Assembly (NCBI GenBank): GCA_020853575.1
Contig: JADYYP010000018.1
Span: forward strand, 62,001 to 126,000
From: Planctomycetota bacterium
Lineage (GTDB): Bacteria > Planctomycetota > UBA1135 > GCA-002686595
DNA: 64,000 nt
Direction of reading: 5' to 3'
Below the pieces are notes generated by a model. That model worked only from the letters and a program-made list of their open reading frames with translations, did not search any database and was not told the origin of the DNA. This document shows positions 25,770 to 35,100 of this stretch, piece after piece (position 1 is the first letter of the stretch; every line of letters begins with the position of its first letter). A program made the translations under genes and the position numbers.

Positions 25770-26848
25770 ACGAGCACGAGATCGTCGTTCGACAGCTCTC
25801 TCCGCGCGGGCACGGTGGACTGAGCGTCCTCGAGCTGCGCGGCGACGTCGCGGCGGCGCTGGCGCACATCACGCGCGTCGGGGCCAGCGACGCGCGTGAG
25901 CTGCAGCTGGTGCGTCTGATCGCGGAAGGGGAAGAGCTCGACGAGGCGTTGCTCTGGCGTCGAAGTTCGAACCACGCGGAATTGCACGTGCACGGGAGCC
26001 CGGCCGTCGTGCGCCGCGTCACTCGCGCCTTGGGCAGCGGTTCGGGACCGCTGCTCCGCAGCGTGAGGGCCCGCGCGGAATGGATGCTGGCGCGCGCAGC
26101 GAGCGATCTCGGTGCCCGCATCCTGCTCGACCAGTTCGAGGGTGCCCTCGCGCGTGCGATCTCGAGCTGGGTTTCGCTTCCCGCCCGCGACGTCGTTCGC
26201 GAAATCGACGTCCTGCTGGCACGCAGCGCGGCGCTCCGTCCGGCGATCGAGCCCGCCGTCGTGGTTCTCGCGGGTCCTGTCAATGCGGGCAAGTCGACGT
26301 TGTTCAACGCACTGGTCGGGCGCGAACGCGTGGTCGTTTCACCGCACCCCGGAACGACGCGCGATGTCGTCGTCGAACGCGTGCACCTCGGAGGATGGCC
26401 GCTCGATTTCGTGGACACCGCGGGCGAGCGCGCCGAATCCGAATTGGGGGCCATCGAGCGCCGCGGACTCGACCTAGGGCGTGCCTGGCGGCGGAGTGCG
26501 GACCTGGTGCTGTGGCTTTCGCCCGACCGTGCACCGGTCCCGCCTCCTGCGAGTGCCGGGCGCTGCGTGGAGCTGCGAACGAAGTGTGATCCGTCGCGCG
26601 TCGATCCGCAGGCACAGCCGCCGCGGATCTCGACCCGCGGCGACGCCGCCGCGGCGACGCGCGCGGTGACGCGACTGGTCGCCGCCGAGCTGGGCTTTCC
26701 GCCCGACGGCTGGCGCCCTGGGGAGCCGCTGGCGCTCGATGTGGTCACCCGCCGAGAACTGGAACGCGCGCGCAAGGAGCTCGCGCGCGGCGCGCGCAGC
26801 GCAGCCGAACGGCGCCTGTGCGCACTTCTCCCCGAAGCGTCGCGTTGA
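25766..26848 (+). CDS. MnmE/TrmE-like GTPase, shortened and lacking the C-terminal CxGK
   Basis: 360 residues against about 450 for MnmE. The N-terminal tetrahydrofolate-binding domain is recognisable but about 40 residues short: SPRGHGGLSVLELRG and AELHVHGSPAVVRRV match the MnmE motifs PGRGGIGIVRISG and VEIHCHGGPAV. The G domain shows GPVNAGKSTLFNAL (about 168), GTTRD and DTAGERAE. The G4 site is RTKCD, not NKxD. The C-terminal helical part ends RRLCALLPEAS and lacks the FGKFCIGK tail with the Cys needed for tRNA U34 modification. It may be a diverged or non-modifying paralogue. ATGA overlap with coaX. Confidence 0.82.
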   Translation: MNEHEIVVRQLSPRGHGGLSVLELRGDVAAALAHITRVGASDARELQLVRLIAEGEELDEALLWRRSSNHAELHVHGSPAVVRRVTRALGSGSGPLLRSVRARAEWMLARAASDLGARILLDQFEGALARAISSWVSLPARDVVREIDVLLARSAALRPAIEPAVVVLAGPVNAGKSTLFNALVGRERVVVSPHPGTTRDVVVERVHLGGWPLDFVDTAGERAESELGAIERRGLDLGRAWRRSADLVLWLSPDRAPVPPPASAGRCVELRTKCDPSRVDPQAQPPRISTRGDAAAATRAVTRLVAAELGFPPDGWRPGEPLALDVVTRRELERARKELARGARSAAERRLCALLPEASR

Positions 26849-26873
26849 ACTCCGGCGCGCACGCGCGTAGCCT
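26845..26873 (+). promoter_or_regulatory. Promoter of pyrB
   Basis: TTGAAC and TAGCCT with a 17-bp spacer, starting at the stop codon of the MnmE-like gene. The leader to the pyrB ATG is about 45 nt. I see no PyrR-type structure or uridine-rich attenuator in it. Confidence 0.6.
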
Positions 26874-26924
26874 CTCGCCTTCGATCGAGCTCCGCGCCGC
26901 GCCCCACCCGCGCGCTCGAATCGA

Positions 26925-28277
26925 ATGAAGCCCGCGACCCGACACCTCGTCTCGATCGACGATCTCTCGCTGGCCGAGATCCGCGCTCTATTCGAGCACG
27001 CTCAGGCATTCGCGAGCGACCTCCGCGCCTGGTCCCACCTGTGTCCCGGCCTGATTTCCGCGAGCCTGTTCTACGAGGCGTCGACACGCACGCGACTGTC
27101 TTTCGAGTCGGCGATGCTGCGGCTCGGCGGCGGAGTGATCACCGCGGCGGAGATGAAGTCGACCTCCGCGTCCAAAGGGGAATCGCTGGCCGACACCGTG
27201 CGCGTCGTCGGCGGCGCGTATGCCGACGTGCTGGTGCTGCGTCACGCGAGCGAGGGTGCGGCCCGATTGGCGTCACGCTTCTCTCCGATTCCCGTGATCA
27301 ATGCCGGTGATGGCGCCCACGAACATCCCACGCAGACGCTGTGCGACCTCTACAACCTGTGGCTCGAGCGCGGGCGCATCGAGGGCATCAACGTGGTCTT
27401 GGCCGGTGATCTGCGCTACAGCCGGACGATCCACTCGTTCGTCTACGCGCTGGCGCGCTTCGGCGCGAACATCGTGTGCACGCCGCAACCGGGCTTCGAG
27501 CTGCCGCCGTACGTGGTCCAGAGACTGCGCGAAGAGTTCGGCGTCGAGCCCGTGCGCGCGGACGCGTCGCGCCTGGGAGAGCTCGCCGAATCCTCGGACG
27601 CGGTGTACCTGACACCGCAGAAGCCTCACCAGCTCAGTCTGTTCACCGAAGGCAGCAAGGGGCTGGCCGTCGAGCGCGTGGATGCGCTCTACATGACCCG
27701 GCCGCAGACCGAGCGCTTCACCGACGGCGACGCGCCGATCACCAAGTACCAGCAACTGAGCAAGCGGCAAATGAACGCCGAGTCGCTGAAGGACGCGGTC
27801 GTGATGCACCCCTTGCCACGCCGCGACGAAATCCAGCCCGACATGGACGAGGACCCGCGCAGCATCTACTTCAAGCAAGCGGCACGTGGAGTCCCGATCC
27901 GCATGGCGATCCTGGCGTTCTTGCTCGGGCGCATCGACCTGAAGGTCGGAGGCAAGGAAATCGACACGCGTTTTCACGAGATGCTCGCGGGCGACAACCC
28001 ATGCGCTCACCCGAGCTGCATTTCCCGCACGGAAACGCGTCACGTGCGGCCGCTGTTCCGCCTCGCGTCGCGCTTCCCTGTCCGCGCCTACTGCGGGTAC
28101 TGCTCGCAGGAGCTGCACGCTCCCGTCGTCGGGTGCTCCACAACGCGCCACTTTCACGATCGCGACTCCGCCGCAGCGCGCAAGATCCGCCCCGATCACC
28201 TGGTGCTGTTTCACAGCGAGGCTCAGGCGCTGCAGCACGGGTTCCAGCCTGCCGCGAACACCGCCAACTCGGTGTGA
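26925..28277 (+). CDS. pyrB: Aspartate carbamoyltransferase fused to a PyrI-type zinc module
   Basis: Second step of pyrimidine synthesis. Residues 1-340 are a full catalytic chain: STRTRLSF (53-60), SKGESLADT (83-91), LRHASEGA, HEHPTQTL (132-139) and HPLPRRDEI (295-303), followed by the YFKQAARG region. All carbamoyl-phosphate and aspartate motifs are kept. A further 110 residues follow. Residues 357-402 match the zinc domain of the regulatory chain PyrI: C360-x4-C365-x24-C390-x2-C393, with CAHPSCIS against E. coli CPNSNCIS and CGYCSQEL against CKYCEKEF. The effector-binding domain of PyrI is absent. The last 48 residues (FHDRDSAAARKIRPDHLVLF, then SEAQALQHGFQPAA) resemble an Ada-like small metal-binding repeat that has lost its cysteines. 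No separate pyrI is in the window. Confidence 0.92.
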   Translation: MKPATRHLVSIDDLSLAEIRALFEHAQAFASDLRAWSHLCPGLISASLFYEASTRTRLSFESAMLRLGGGVITAAEMKSTSASKGESLADTVRVVGGAYADVLVLRHASEGAARLASRFSPIPVINAGDGAHEHPTQTLCDLYNLWLERGRIEGINVVLAGDLRYSRTIHSFVYALARFGANIVCTPQPGFELPPYVVQRLREEFGVEPVRADASRLGELAESSDAVYLTPQKPHQLSLFTEGSKGLAVERVDALYMTRPQTERFTDGDAPITKYQQLSKRQMNAESLKDAVVMHPLPRRDEIQPDMDEDPRSIYFKQAARGVPIRMAILAFLLGRIDLKVGGKEIDTRFHEMLAGDNPCAHPSCISRTETRHVRPLFRLASRFPVRAYCGYCSQELHAPVVGCSTTRHFHDRDSAAARKIRPDHLVLFHSEAQALQHGFQPAANTANSV

Positions 28278-28892
28278 TCCGAACGAACGCTGCTCGGAGC
28301 TAAGGCTCGCCGCGCGGAGGGCGCCGCGCACGCGGCGCAATCGAGCCGCGTGCGCGACATGCGCGGCGTGCGCTTCCGCACGGGCCTTGTTCGGCGAACC
28401 ATGGTGTGGCTCGCCGGAATCCCCGGTCGAGCTGCGTCAAGCGCCCAGACGCGTGCCAACCGGTTTCCTTAGTGTCTGACAGTCAAAGAGTTGTGGCGGC
28501 GTGCGAGGAGCGAAAAAGGCGCGTCAGACGCGGCATGAGGTTTGATCCCGTCGCGCGGAATCCCGTCGCGGAGGTTCGTCTCGGACCCGACTCGGCGCGA
28601 CCAATCGAACGGCGAGTTCGAACGGTGGGCCGGTCTGTCGCAGGCGAATGACGCGGAGGGAACCGACGCGCAGGTGCGTGCAGCGTTCGACGCGCTTCGA
28701 ATCGCAGCACTCACGCCGCCTCAGCGGGAAGGCCTTGTCCCAGGCCAAAAAATGCCGCTGCGGGAGCAACCTGCGAGGTCCGCTCTATATCATCCGCGCC
28801 CTCCGGTCCGCTGCGCGCGTCGCGGTAGGCTTGGGCCGCGTCTCCACTCCTCGCCTATGGCATCCAGCGCAGAGCCGCGCTGCACAACCTCC
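28278..28892 (+). other. Long non-coding region before the giant lipoprotein cluster
   Basis: 615 bp without a recognisable gene. Its centre (about 28470-28530) has TGTCTGACAGTCA and an A-rich GAGCGAAAAAGG, less GC-rich than the surroundings. CTATATCAT at 28785-28793 is the best -10 candidate for the lipoprotein gene, about 100 nt before its ATG. I see no tRNA, terminal repeat or transposase remnant. Confidence 0.4.
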
Positions 28893-31800
28893 ATGAAATT
28901 CTCCCCGCGCCTCGGCCTCACCGCACCCCGTCCTTCGGGGGTCGGATCGTCGGTTGGGTCCTCGCTCCTCGCCCGCAGCCTGCGCGCACCGCTGGTCTGC
29001 GCCATGCTCTGGGCGGCCGGCTGCGCGGGCGGGGGTGGTTCCAGTGGTGGTGGCACCGGTTCGTCGGGCGCCCACAACAATGGCGACCTGGTGCTCAACC
29101 CCGCGCTGGGGACCTACTTCGTCGCCGAGGCCAAGGACTCCGGTGGGGTGAGCCAGTTCTTGATCGAGGAGACCTACTGGGGGCGGCTGGTCGACGTGTA
29201 CGACTGGTCCAACCCGACCGATCCGGATTCGGTGTCGACCACGCCCGTGATCGTCGACTTCGTGATCGGCGACGACATCGTCGGTGAAACCGATTCGTTC
29301 CTGCTGCGCCGAGATCCCCTGACCGAGCGCGAGCACCTGCAGATCAAGTCGTCGCGAGACAGCCAGACGTTCCGCTCGGTGTTGGCCGCGGCCGAGGCAA
29401 ATCTGCAGGTCGCGCTGCGCAAGAGCCTCGATCCCGCGGAGTTGCCGCCGTTCACGGCCGTCCCGCGCAACTCGGCGATGGTCCTGCGCTTCAACTCGAT
29501 GCTCGAGGACGGGGGCAGCCCGACGCCCGGCAATCTGGCCTACCCGGGGACGGTCAACCACGAGACGGTTCGGCTGCTGACGGGCTACGCGCCAACGCTG
29601 CCCTTCGAGGCGCGCATCTTTCCGGACCCGGCGCACGGAAACGTCGTCGGAGGCGCATTCCACAGCTCGCGCGTGGTCATCGACTTCTCGGTCTCCGAGG
29701 ACGACGCGATCAACTCTGGTCTACCGGTCAATGCGCTCGGATTGCCCGAGTCGGTCACGGTCAACGTGCCCAACGCGGTGGTGCGCGTCCCCACGCGCGT
29801 GAGTGGCGCGAACCAGCAGTTCCAGGTGTTGCGCAGCCTCACGGGGCGTGCGTTGTCGTTCTCGTCCAACGGTCCGGTCGACGCGTCGAGCGCGACGCTC
29901 GACGTGGTGCGCGCGTTCCGCACCGGAGGCAAGCAGTCGATCACCGGCGACGCGAACAACGGGTTCCTGATCGACAACGACCCGCCTTTCCTGCTGGGCG
30001 TCCAAGCCGTCACCATCATGGCGGCCGTCAACCCCAGCCTGGATCTCAAGGAATTCGACCTGACGTTCCGCTTCGCCGCCGTGCCCTGCGCCGTTTCTCC
30101 TCGCAAGGGCGACCTGATCAACATTTCCGGCGGCGCGCGCGTGGCCGTGCTCGCGGACTACACCTCGGGGATCTCTGGTCAGGGCGACGTCGGACCGATG
30201 CGCGTGCGCGCGATTTGCCAAGACTGCGCCTCGCTCCCGAGTCCGGGCAACGTCGCTGAGTTCTTCACGACCTTCACTGGCATCGGGCAGTTCCAGTTGC
30301 CCGAGTACGGAGCTTGCTTCGTCAAGTTCTCGCCTGCTTCGGCCGCTCCGCCGAACGCGTCGATCCCCACCAACGCAACGCTCGCTGTGCGCTTCAGCGA
30401 GCCCATGGATCCGTCGACGATCCAGGCCTTCGACACGTTCACGATCGCCTACGACAACAACAAACCGTCGACGAACCCGCTGTACGCGAACGTGGTCGGT
30501 CGCGTGATCCCGTCGCCGGACCTGCGCCAGTTCACGTTCCAGCCGCTGCTGCCGTTGCGCAAGCAGCTTCCCGGAGGCAATGCGGACCAGTTCCTGGTGG
30601 AACTCGTCGGTGGCCTGGGAGGCGCCTCCGACTTGGCGGGCAACCCGCTGACGATTGGATTGCCGGCGACACCCTTCAAGGTCTCCACGGGTGCCGCGGC
30701 GGTGGACAGCGCTGGAGTGGCGCTCAAGTTCAATTCCGGCGACGAAGACGGCGACGGCAATCCCGAGATCCGCGGCCAGATCCTGTTCGACATCGCGCGC
30801 CGCCTGATCAAGCCGCGCAGCGTGTCGCGCTTCTCCGCAGTCGCGGACACTTCCGTACCGGTCGTGGGGGCGATGATCCCCTTCACCGGCCCGGTGCAAA
30901 CGCCGCTTTCCGCCTACGGCAGCAAGATGATGAGCCTGTGGCGCTACCACGATGTCGGCTTCTCTCTGCGAGACCAGTCGACCCAAAACGTCGACGTCGA
31001 AGGTCTGTGGTGGACGCCCTTCTCGGGGATCACCTCGATCGACAACTTCTCACAGTTCCAGATGGCGCTTGCACACAGCAAGTACCTCCCTGACGAGGAG
31101 CTCTCGAGCGGACTCCTGCCCAACTGGACGCTTTCGGGCTTGGTCGACAACTTCGAAGGCAATCTGCTCGACAAGGTCGGGGATCCGCTGACCGTCGTGC
31201 ACGCCAAGGCCAGGGGGTACACGGTCACGCCGACCGACGTGACGCAGTCCGCGACCGGCAATTCGATCGCGCCCTGGCCGATGAACCGCGGAATCTCGCC
31301 GAGCCAGTTCACTTACTGGACCTGGCGCGACACGGGCAAGATCCAAGTGGCGGGCCCCAACGGGGATGGCGCGGACACCCAGCGCCTGCAGCAGATCACC
31401 AAGACGGCGCAGACGAAGTTCTACCCGGTGAGCAAGGTGCCGACGATCGGTCTGCCGCTGCTGATGGAGTTCCGCGTCTACCAAGACACGCAGGCCGTCG
31501 CTCAGAACGGATTCAAGGTGGCGCTGGCGATCAACTCGTCGGCTCGACCCTACTTCCGCGTGTTCTCCACCGGCGGTGTGAACGTCAACAACCCGGCGCA
31601 GATCAAGATCGTCAACCCGGACACGGAGCTCAACGCGACCGGTGCCTACCCGCAGAACGGCAACCCGGCACCAGGTCACGACAACGTCGTCTACTACGGC
31701 CAGGCGGACTTCCTGATCCGCGTCAGCCGCATGCACACGATCTGGTTCGACACGCTGGCTTCGGGCACGTTGTTCAGCGAGCCGATCATCGATCCCGCAC

Positions 31801-32153
31801 CGTCTCTCCTGCCCGCCGGAACGCAGGTCGCTCTGGTCTACCGCGGCGCTTCGTCGTTCACGCTGAACAACCCGCCGGCAGGGGTGATCCCGTACAACGA
31901 CTCGGGCAACTACGACGACTACGGCGACGGGTTCTCGTCTGCACAGCTCACCATCCTCGGCCAGCCGACCGGATTGGCGTTCACGCCGTCGTTCTTCAAC
32001 GTCCCGGTCAACACCAATGACCGCAGCTGGAAGACCAACATCACCGCCATCAATGGCGCGAGGTACTTCCAAGCGCGCGTCACGTTCATCGCCAACCCCA
32101 ACACCTCGCTGATCCCCGAGCTCTCCGCACTTGGTTTCGCGTTCAAGCGCTAA
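28893..32153 (+). CDS. Giant lipoprotein, family A (copy 1), Ig-like (Big_5) domains
   Basis: Function unknown. 1086 residues with an N-terminal signal ending LWAAGC (Cys at about 44), so probably a lipoprotein, followed by a Gly/Ser linker. An N-terminal module has YWGRLVDVYD and SLDPAELPPFTAVPRN (roughly 175-190). A middle section (about 490-590) has the pattern of bacterial Ig-like Big_5 domains: LAVRFSEPMDPSTI, then DLAGNPL. The C-terminus ends RYFQARVTF and LSALGFAFKR, a beta-sandwich-like ending. The whole length aligns with the gene at 35971 (shared TAV-RN, TLDVVRAFR and PRSVSR segments). The ATG was chosen because it directly precedes the signal peptide. It is followed after 13 bp by a family B gene. 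Confidence 0.8.
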   Translation: MKFSPRLGLTAPRPSGVGSSVGSSLLARSLRAPLVCAMLWAAGCAGGGGSSGGGTGSSGAHNNGDLVLNPALGTYFVAEAKDSGGVSQFLIEETYWGRLVDVYDWSNPTDPDSVSTTPVIVDFVIGDDIVGETDSFLLRRDPLTEREHLQIKSSRDSQTFRSVLAAAEANLQVALRKSLDPAELPPFTAVPRNSAMVLRFNSMLEDGGSPTPGNLAYPGTVNHETVRLLTGYAPTLPFEARIFPDPAHGNVVGGAFHSSRVVIDFSVSEDDAINSGLPVNALGLPESVTVNVPNAVVRVPTRVSGANQQFQVLRSLTGRALSFSSNGPVDASSATLDVVRAFRTGGKQSITGDANNGFLIDNDPPFLLGVQAVTIMAAVNPSLDLKEFDLTFRFAAVPCAVSPRKGDLINISGGARVAVLADYTSGISGQGDVGPMRVRAICQDCASLPSPGNVAEFFTTFTGIGQFQLPEYGACFVKFSPASAAPPNASIPTNATLAVRFSEPMDPSTIQAFDTFTIAYDNNKPSTNPLYANVVGRVIPSPDLRQFTFQPLLPLRKQLPGGNADQFLVELVGGLGGASDLAGNPLTIGLPATPFKVSTGAAAVDSAGVALKFNSGDEDGDGNPEIRGQILFDIARRLIKPRSVSRFSAVADTSVPVVGAMIPFTGPVQTPLSAYGSKMMSLWRYHDVGFSLRDQSTQNVDVEGLWWTPFSGITSIDNFSQFQMALAHSKYLPDEELSSGLLPNWTLSGLVDNFEGNLLDKVGDPLTVVHAKARGYTVTPTDVTQSATGNSIAPWPMNRGISPSQFTYWTWRDTGKIQVAGPNGDGADTQRLQQITKTAQTKFYPVSKVPTIGLPLLMEFRVYQDTQAVAQNGFKVALAINSSARPYFRVFSTGGVNVNNPAQIKIVNPDTELNATGAYPQNGNPAPGHDNVVYYGQADFLIRVSRMHTIWFDTLASGTLFSEPIIDPAPSLLPAGTQVALVYRGASSFTLNNPPAGVIPYNDSGNYDDYGDGFSSAQLTILGQPTGLAFTPSFFNVPVNTNDRSWKTNITAINGARYFQARVTFIANPNTSLIPELSALGFAFKR

Positions 32154-32166
32154 CCCCCAGCTTCAA

Positions 32167-35100
32167 ATGAACCTACCCATGCGCAGCGGCCAACGCTTTC
32201 TGGTCCTTTCCGCTCTCGCCACCTCGGCCGCGGTCCTCACCCCCGGTTGCAACGGGGGTGGCGACGGTGGCAAGGGGATGAGCATCACCTCGATCAACCT
32301 CACCGATGGCGCGGTTTGGCGTATCAACCGCCCGATCCGCATCGAATTCTCGGAGCCGGTCGACTTCAGCAGCGTGACGTTGAATTCGTTCAACGTGCGG
32401 CGCGTCGGCGGCGGCCCCACCGCAGGTGAGTTCTACACGGAGGATGGCGGTCGCATCGTCGTGTTCCAGCCACTGTGCCCTGTCCTCGCGGACTTGACGG
32501 ACGCTGGCTTGCTCGCCGGAACGGACAACAACAGCAATCCCTACCAGTACGAGCTGAACATCATCGGAGCCGACAAGAGCTCGGCGCTGCCGATTCGCTC
32601 CAAGTCGGGCCGAGCGCTCACGCTGAGCCAGACGCGCAATTTCACCACACCGGTCTCCACCAGTCCGCTCAACCTGTATCTCGACACGCGCGTCGGTCCG
32701 CCGGCTGCCAACATCCGTCGGGTCAATTCGCAGGGATGCGAAGTCCTCCAGGGAATTCCGCCCGCGGACGCTTGCAACGCGCCCGCCGGATCGCTGCCGC
32801 TCGCGGAGAATGTCCTCGCGCGCTTCAATCCGACGTACATCGAGCGCGTCGACGCCTCTACCAACCCGCCGACACTCGTCCAGCACCGGTTCACCCTCGA
32901 CGTCGAGACCAACCAACTATTCCTTGACCCGCCCTTGCCCGGGCTGCTGTCGCTCAACTTGCTCGGTGATCCGAACAGCGCCGTTTCGTTGGTGATCGGC
33001 GTCAACCAAGCCGTGGATCCGAGCGCTCTCAACATCAACTCCAGTCGCGTGCGCTGGGAGTTCACCGCGGACGCCTCGGCGCCCAGTCCGACCTGGGTTC
33101 CGCTGACCACGACCGTTGAACTCGAGTCGAACTGCGCCATTGTCGGAACCGACAGCAGCGGAGACACGGTTGCCGTCCCGGGCGCGCGCCTGCGGCTGAC
33201 CCCACAAGGCGCGCTGCCGCCGGGTGCCGATCTGCGCGCGCTGCTCGCCGCCGAATTCTCGGACATCGTTGGCGAAACCAACCCGATCGCAGTCTCAGGA
33301 TTCGCTGAAGCCTCTACCGAGCCGTTCCCGACTCCGCCAGCGACGCTGGACGACCAGTACATGGAGGACTTCGACACGGCGGCCAACGACGACTCGGGCG
33401 CCTCCTTCGCCGAGCCCCACGCGAGTTGGGGTGGCGGGGCGCTGTCGTCGCGCTTCTCCTTCGAAGGCACCGGCGGGCCCGGCGGCGGCTTCGACTGGTA
33501 CATCGGTCCCGGCGAGATCGTGATCTTCAATACCGCCAACAGCACGATCAACGGCTACCAGCTGACCTTCGCGCCCAACACCAACACGATCACGCAGACC
33601 TTGCCGATCGGCACCCAGACCGTGGTCGGCGGAGTCGTCGATGTCGACGACTTCTACATCGACACGGGCGCGACTCTCAAAGTCGAGGGTCCCAACCCGT
33701 TCATGCTCGTGGCCGCCGGCCGCGTCGTGATCCGAGGCAGGGTCGACGTCAGCGGCACCAGCAGTGCTGGCGTGAACACGCTGAACACGACCAACATCCC
33801 CGAGCCTGGATCCCCGGGTCAAGCCGGCGGCGGCCGAGGTGGCACGGGCAGCCCGCTCACCACCGCGTCGAGCCCCAAGGGTGGCAACGGATACGGTGCG
33901 TTCAACGTGTCGGACGGCGGCGGTGAAGGTGGCGAGACCGGCTGGAGTCTGCTCGCCGCGGAAAACAAGCGACGTGGAGCCGGCGGCGGCGGCGGGGTGC
34001 TCGGACCCAATGAGTTCTTCGGCCTCGCCATCCCGCCCTCGAGCGCGCTGTTCGAACAGCGTCGCATCGGTTACGACGCCGAGCCGGGCTTCGACAATCT
34101 CCTGGCGGACAACGGCGCGATCAATGGCGTGAACGGACCCATCGGTGGTCGCGTGGCGCCCTCGCCGTTCACCGATCCCAATCCGAACAACAACTTCTAC
34201 GGCACGCAGTTCGTCTACCCCGTCGCGCCGAGCACCACTCCGACGGTGATCGTGGGTGAGCTCCTTCAGCCTTGGGCCGGCTCGGGCGGTGGCGCTGGCG
34301 GCGACGCCGCGCGTGTCACGAGCGGCTCATTCCCCGGTCCGTGGAGCAATGGGGGAGACGAGAAGGGCTCGGGTGGCGGCGGCGGCGGCGGCTCAGTGCA
34401 TGTCATGGCTCTCGGGCCGATCGTGTTCGGTTCGGCGGGCCAGATCGTTTGCCGCGGTGGTCTCGGAGGTGGCGGCGAAAACACCATCTACCTGAATCGC
34501 GTCGGTGGCGGTTCGGGTGGCGGTTCGGGCGGCCACGTGGTGTTGCAAAGCTCGTCTCGCATCGACTTCCGCGACAAGCTCGCGGTCAACTTCGCGAGCG
34601 CGACCGACAACTCGTGGGCCATCGACTGCCGTGGCGGACAGGGCGGCGCTGGCAGCGGCGACGTCGGGGGCTCGATCCAGAGCACCAACGGCCAGAAGGA
34701 GACCCTGCCACTCCAGGACGCGTGCCCGCTCGGCTACCAGACGACCGGAACGAATCCCTGCAAGGGCCTGATCGACGGCGCGGGTGGCGATGGTGGCCCG
34801 GGCTTGATCCAGCTGCACACTTCGAACGGTGTGGTTGGACCTCCCTCCGTCACGAGCGCCGACATCGTTCTGCCGACGACGGCTGGAATCACGTTGGCGG
34901 ACCTGTGTGCTCCGCCTCCGCTGTCGCGCAACAACACCTCGACCACGTCGACCTCGCGCATGATCCCGACCTTCGGGCGCACCTCGCGTGCCCGCTCGAA
35001 CTGGATCGCGCTGGGAGAAGGTGGATTCGATGAGGCGACTTCGACCTATCGCGACGTCACGTTCTCCTTCCAAGGCATCAATCCGGCGAACGGATTGGTC

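Noticed and set aside
28278..28892. Insertion sequence remnant
   Set aside because: No transposase fragment, terminal inverted repeat or target duplication can be seen.
33800..34700. Glycine-rich DNA as a tandem-repeat or assembly artefact
   Set aside because: The frame stays open through it, the flanking parts match paralogues, and the repeats are degenerate at the DNA level.
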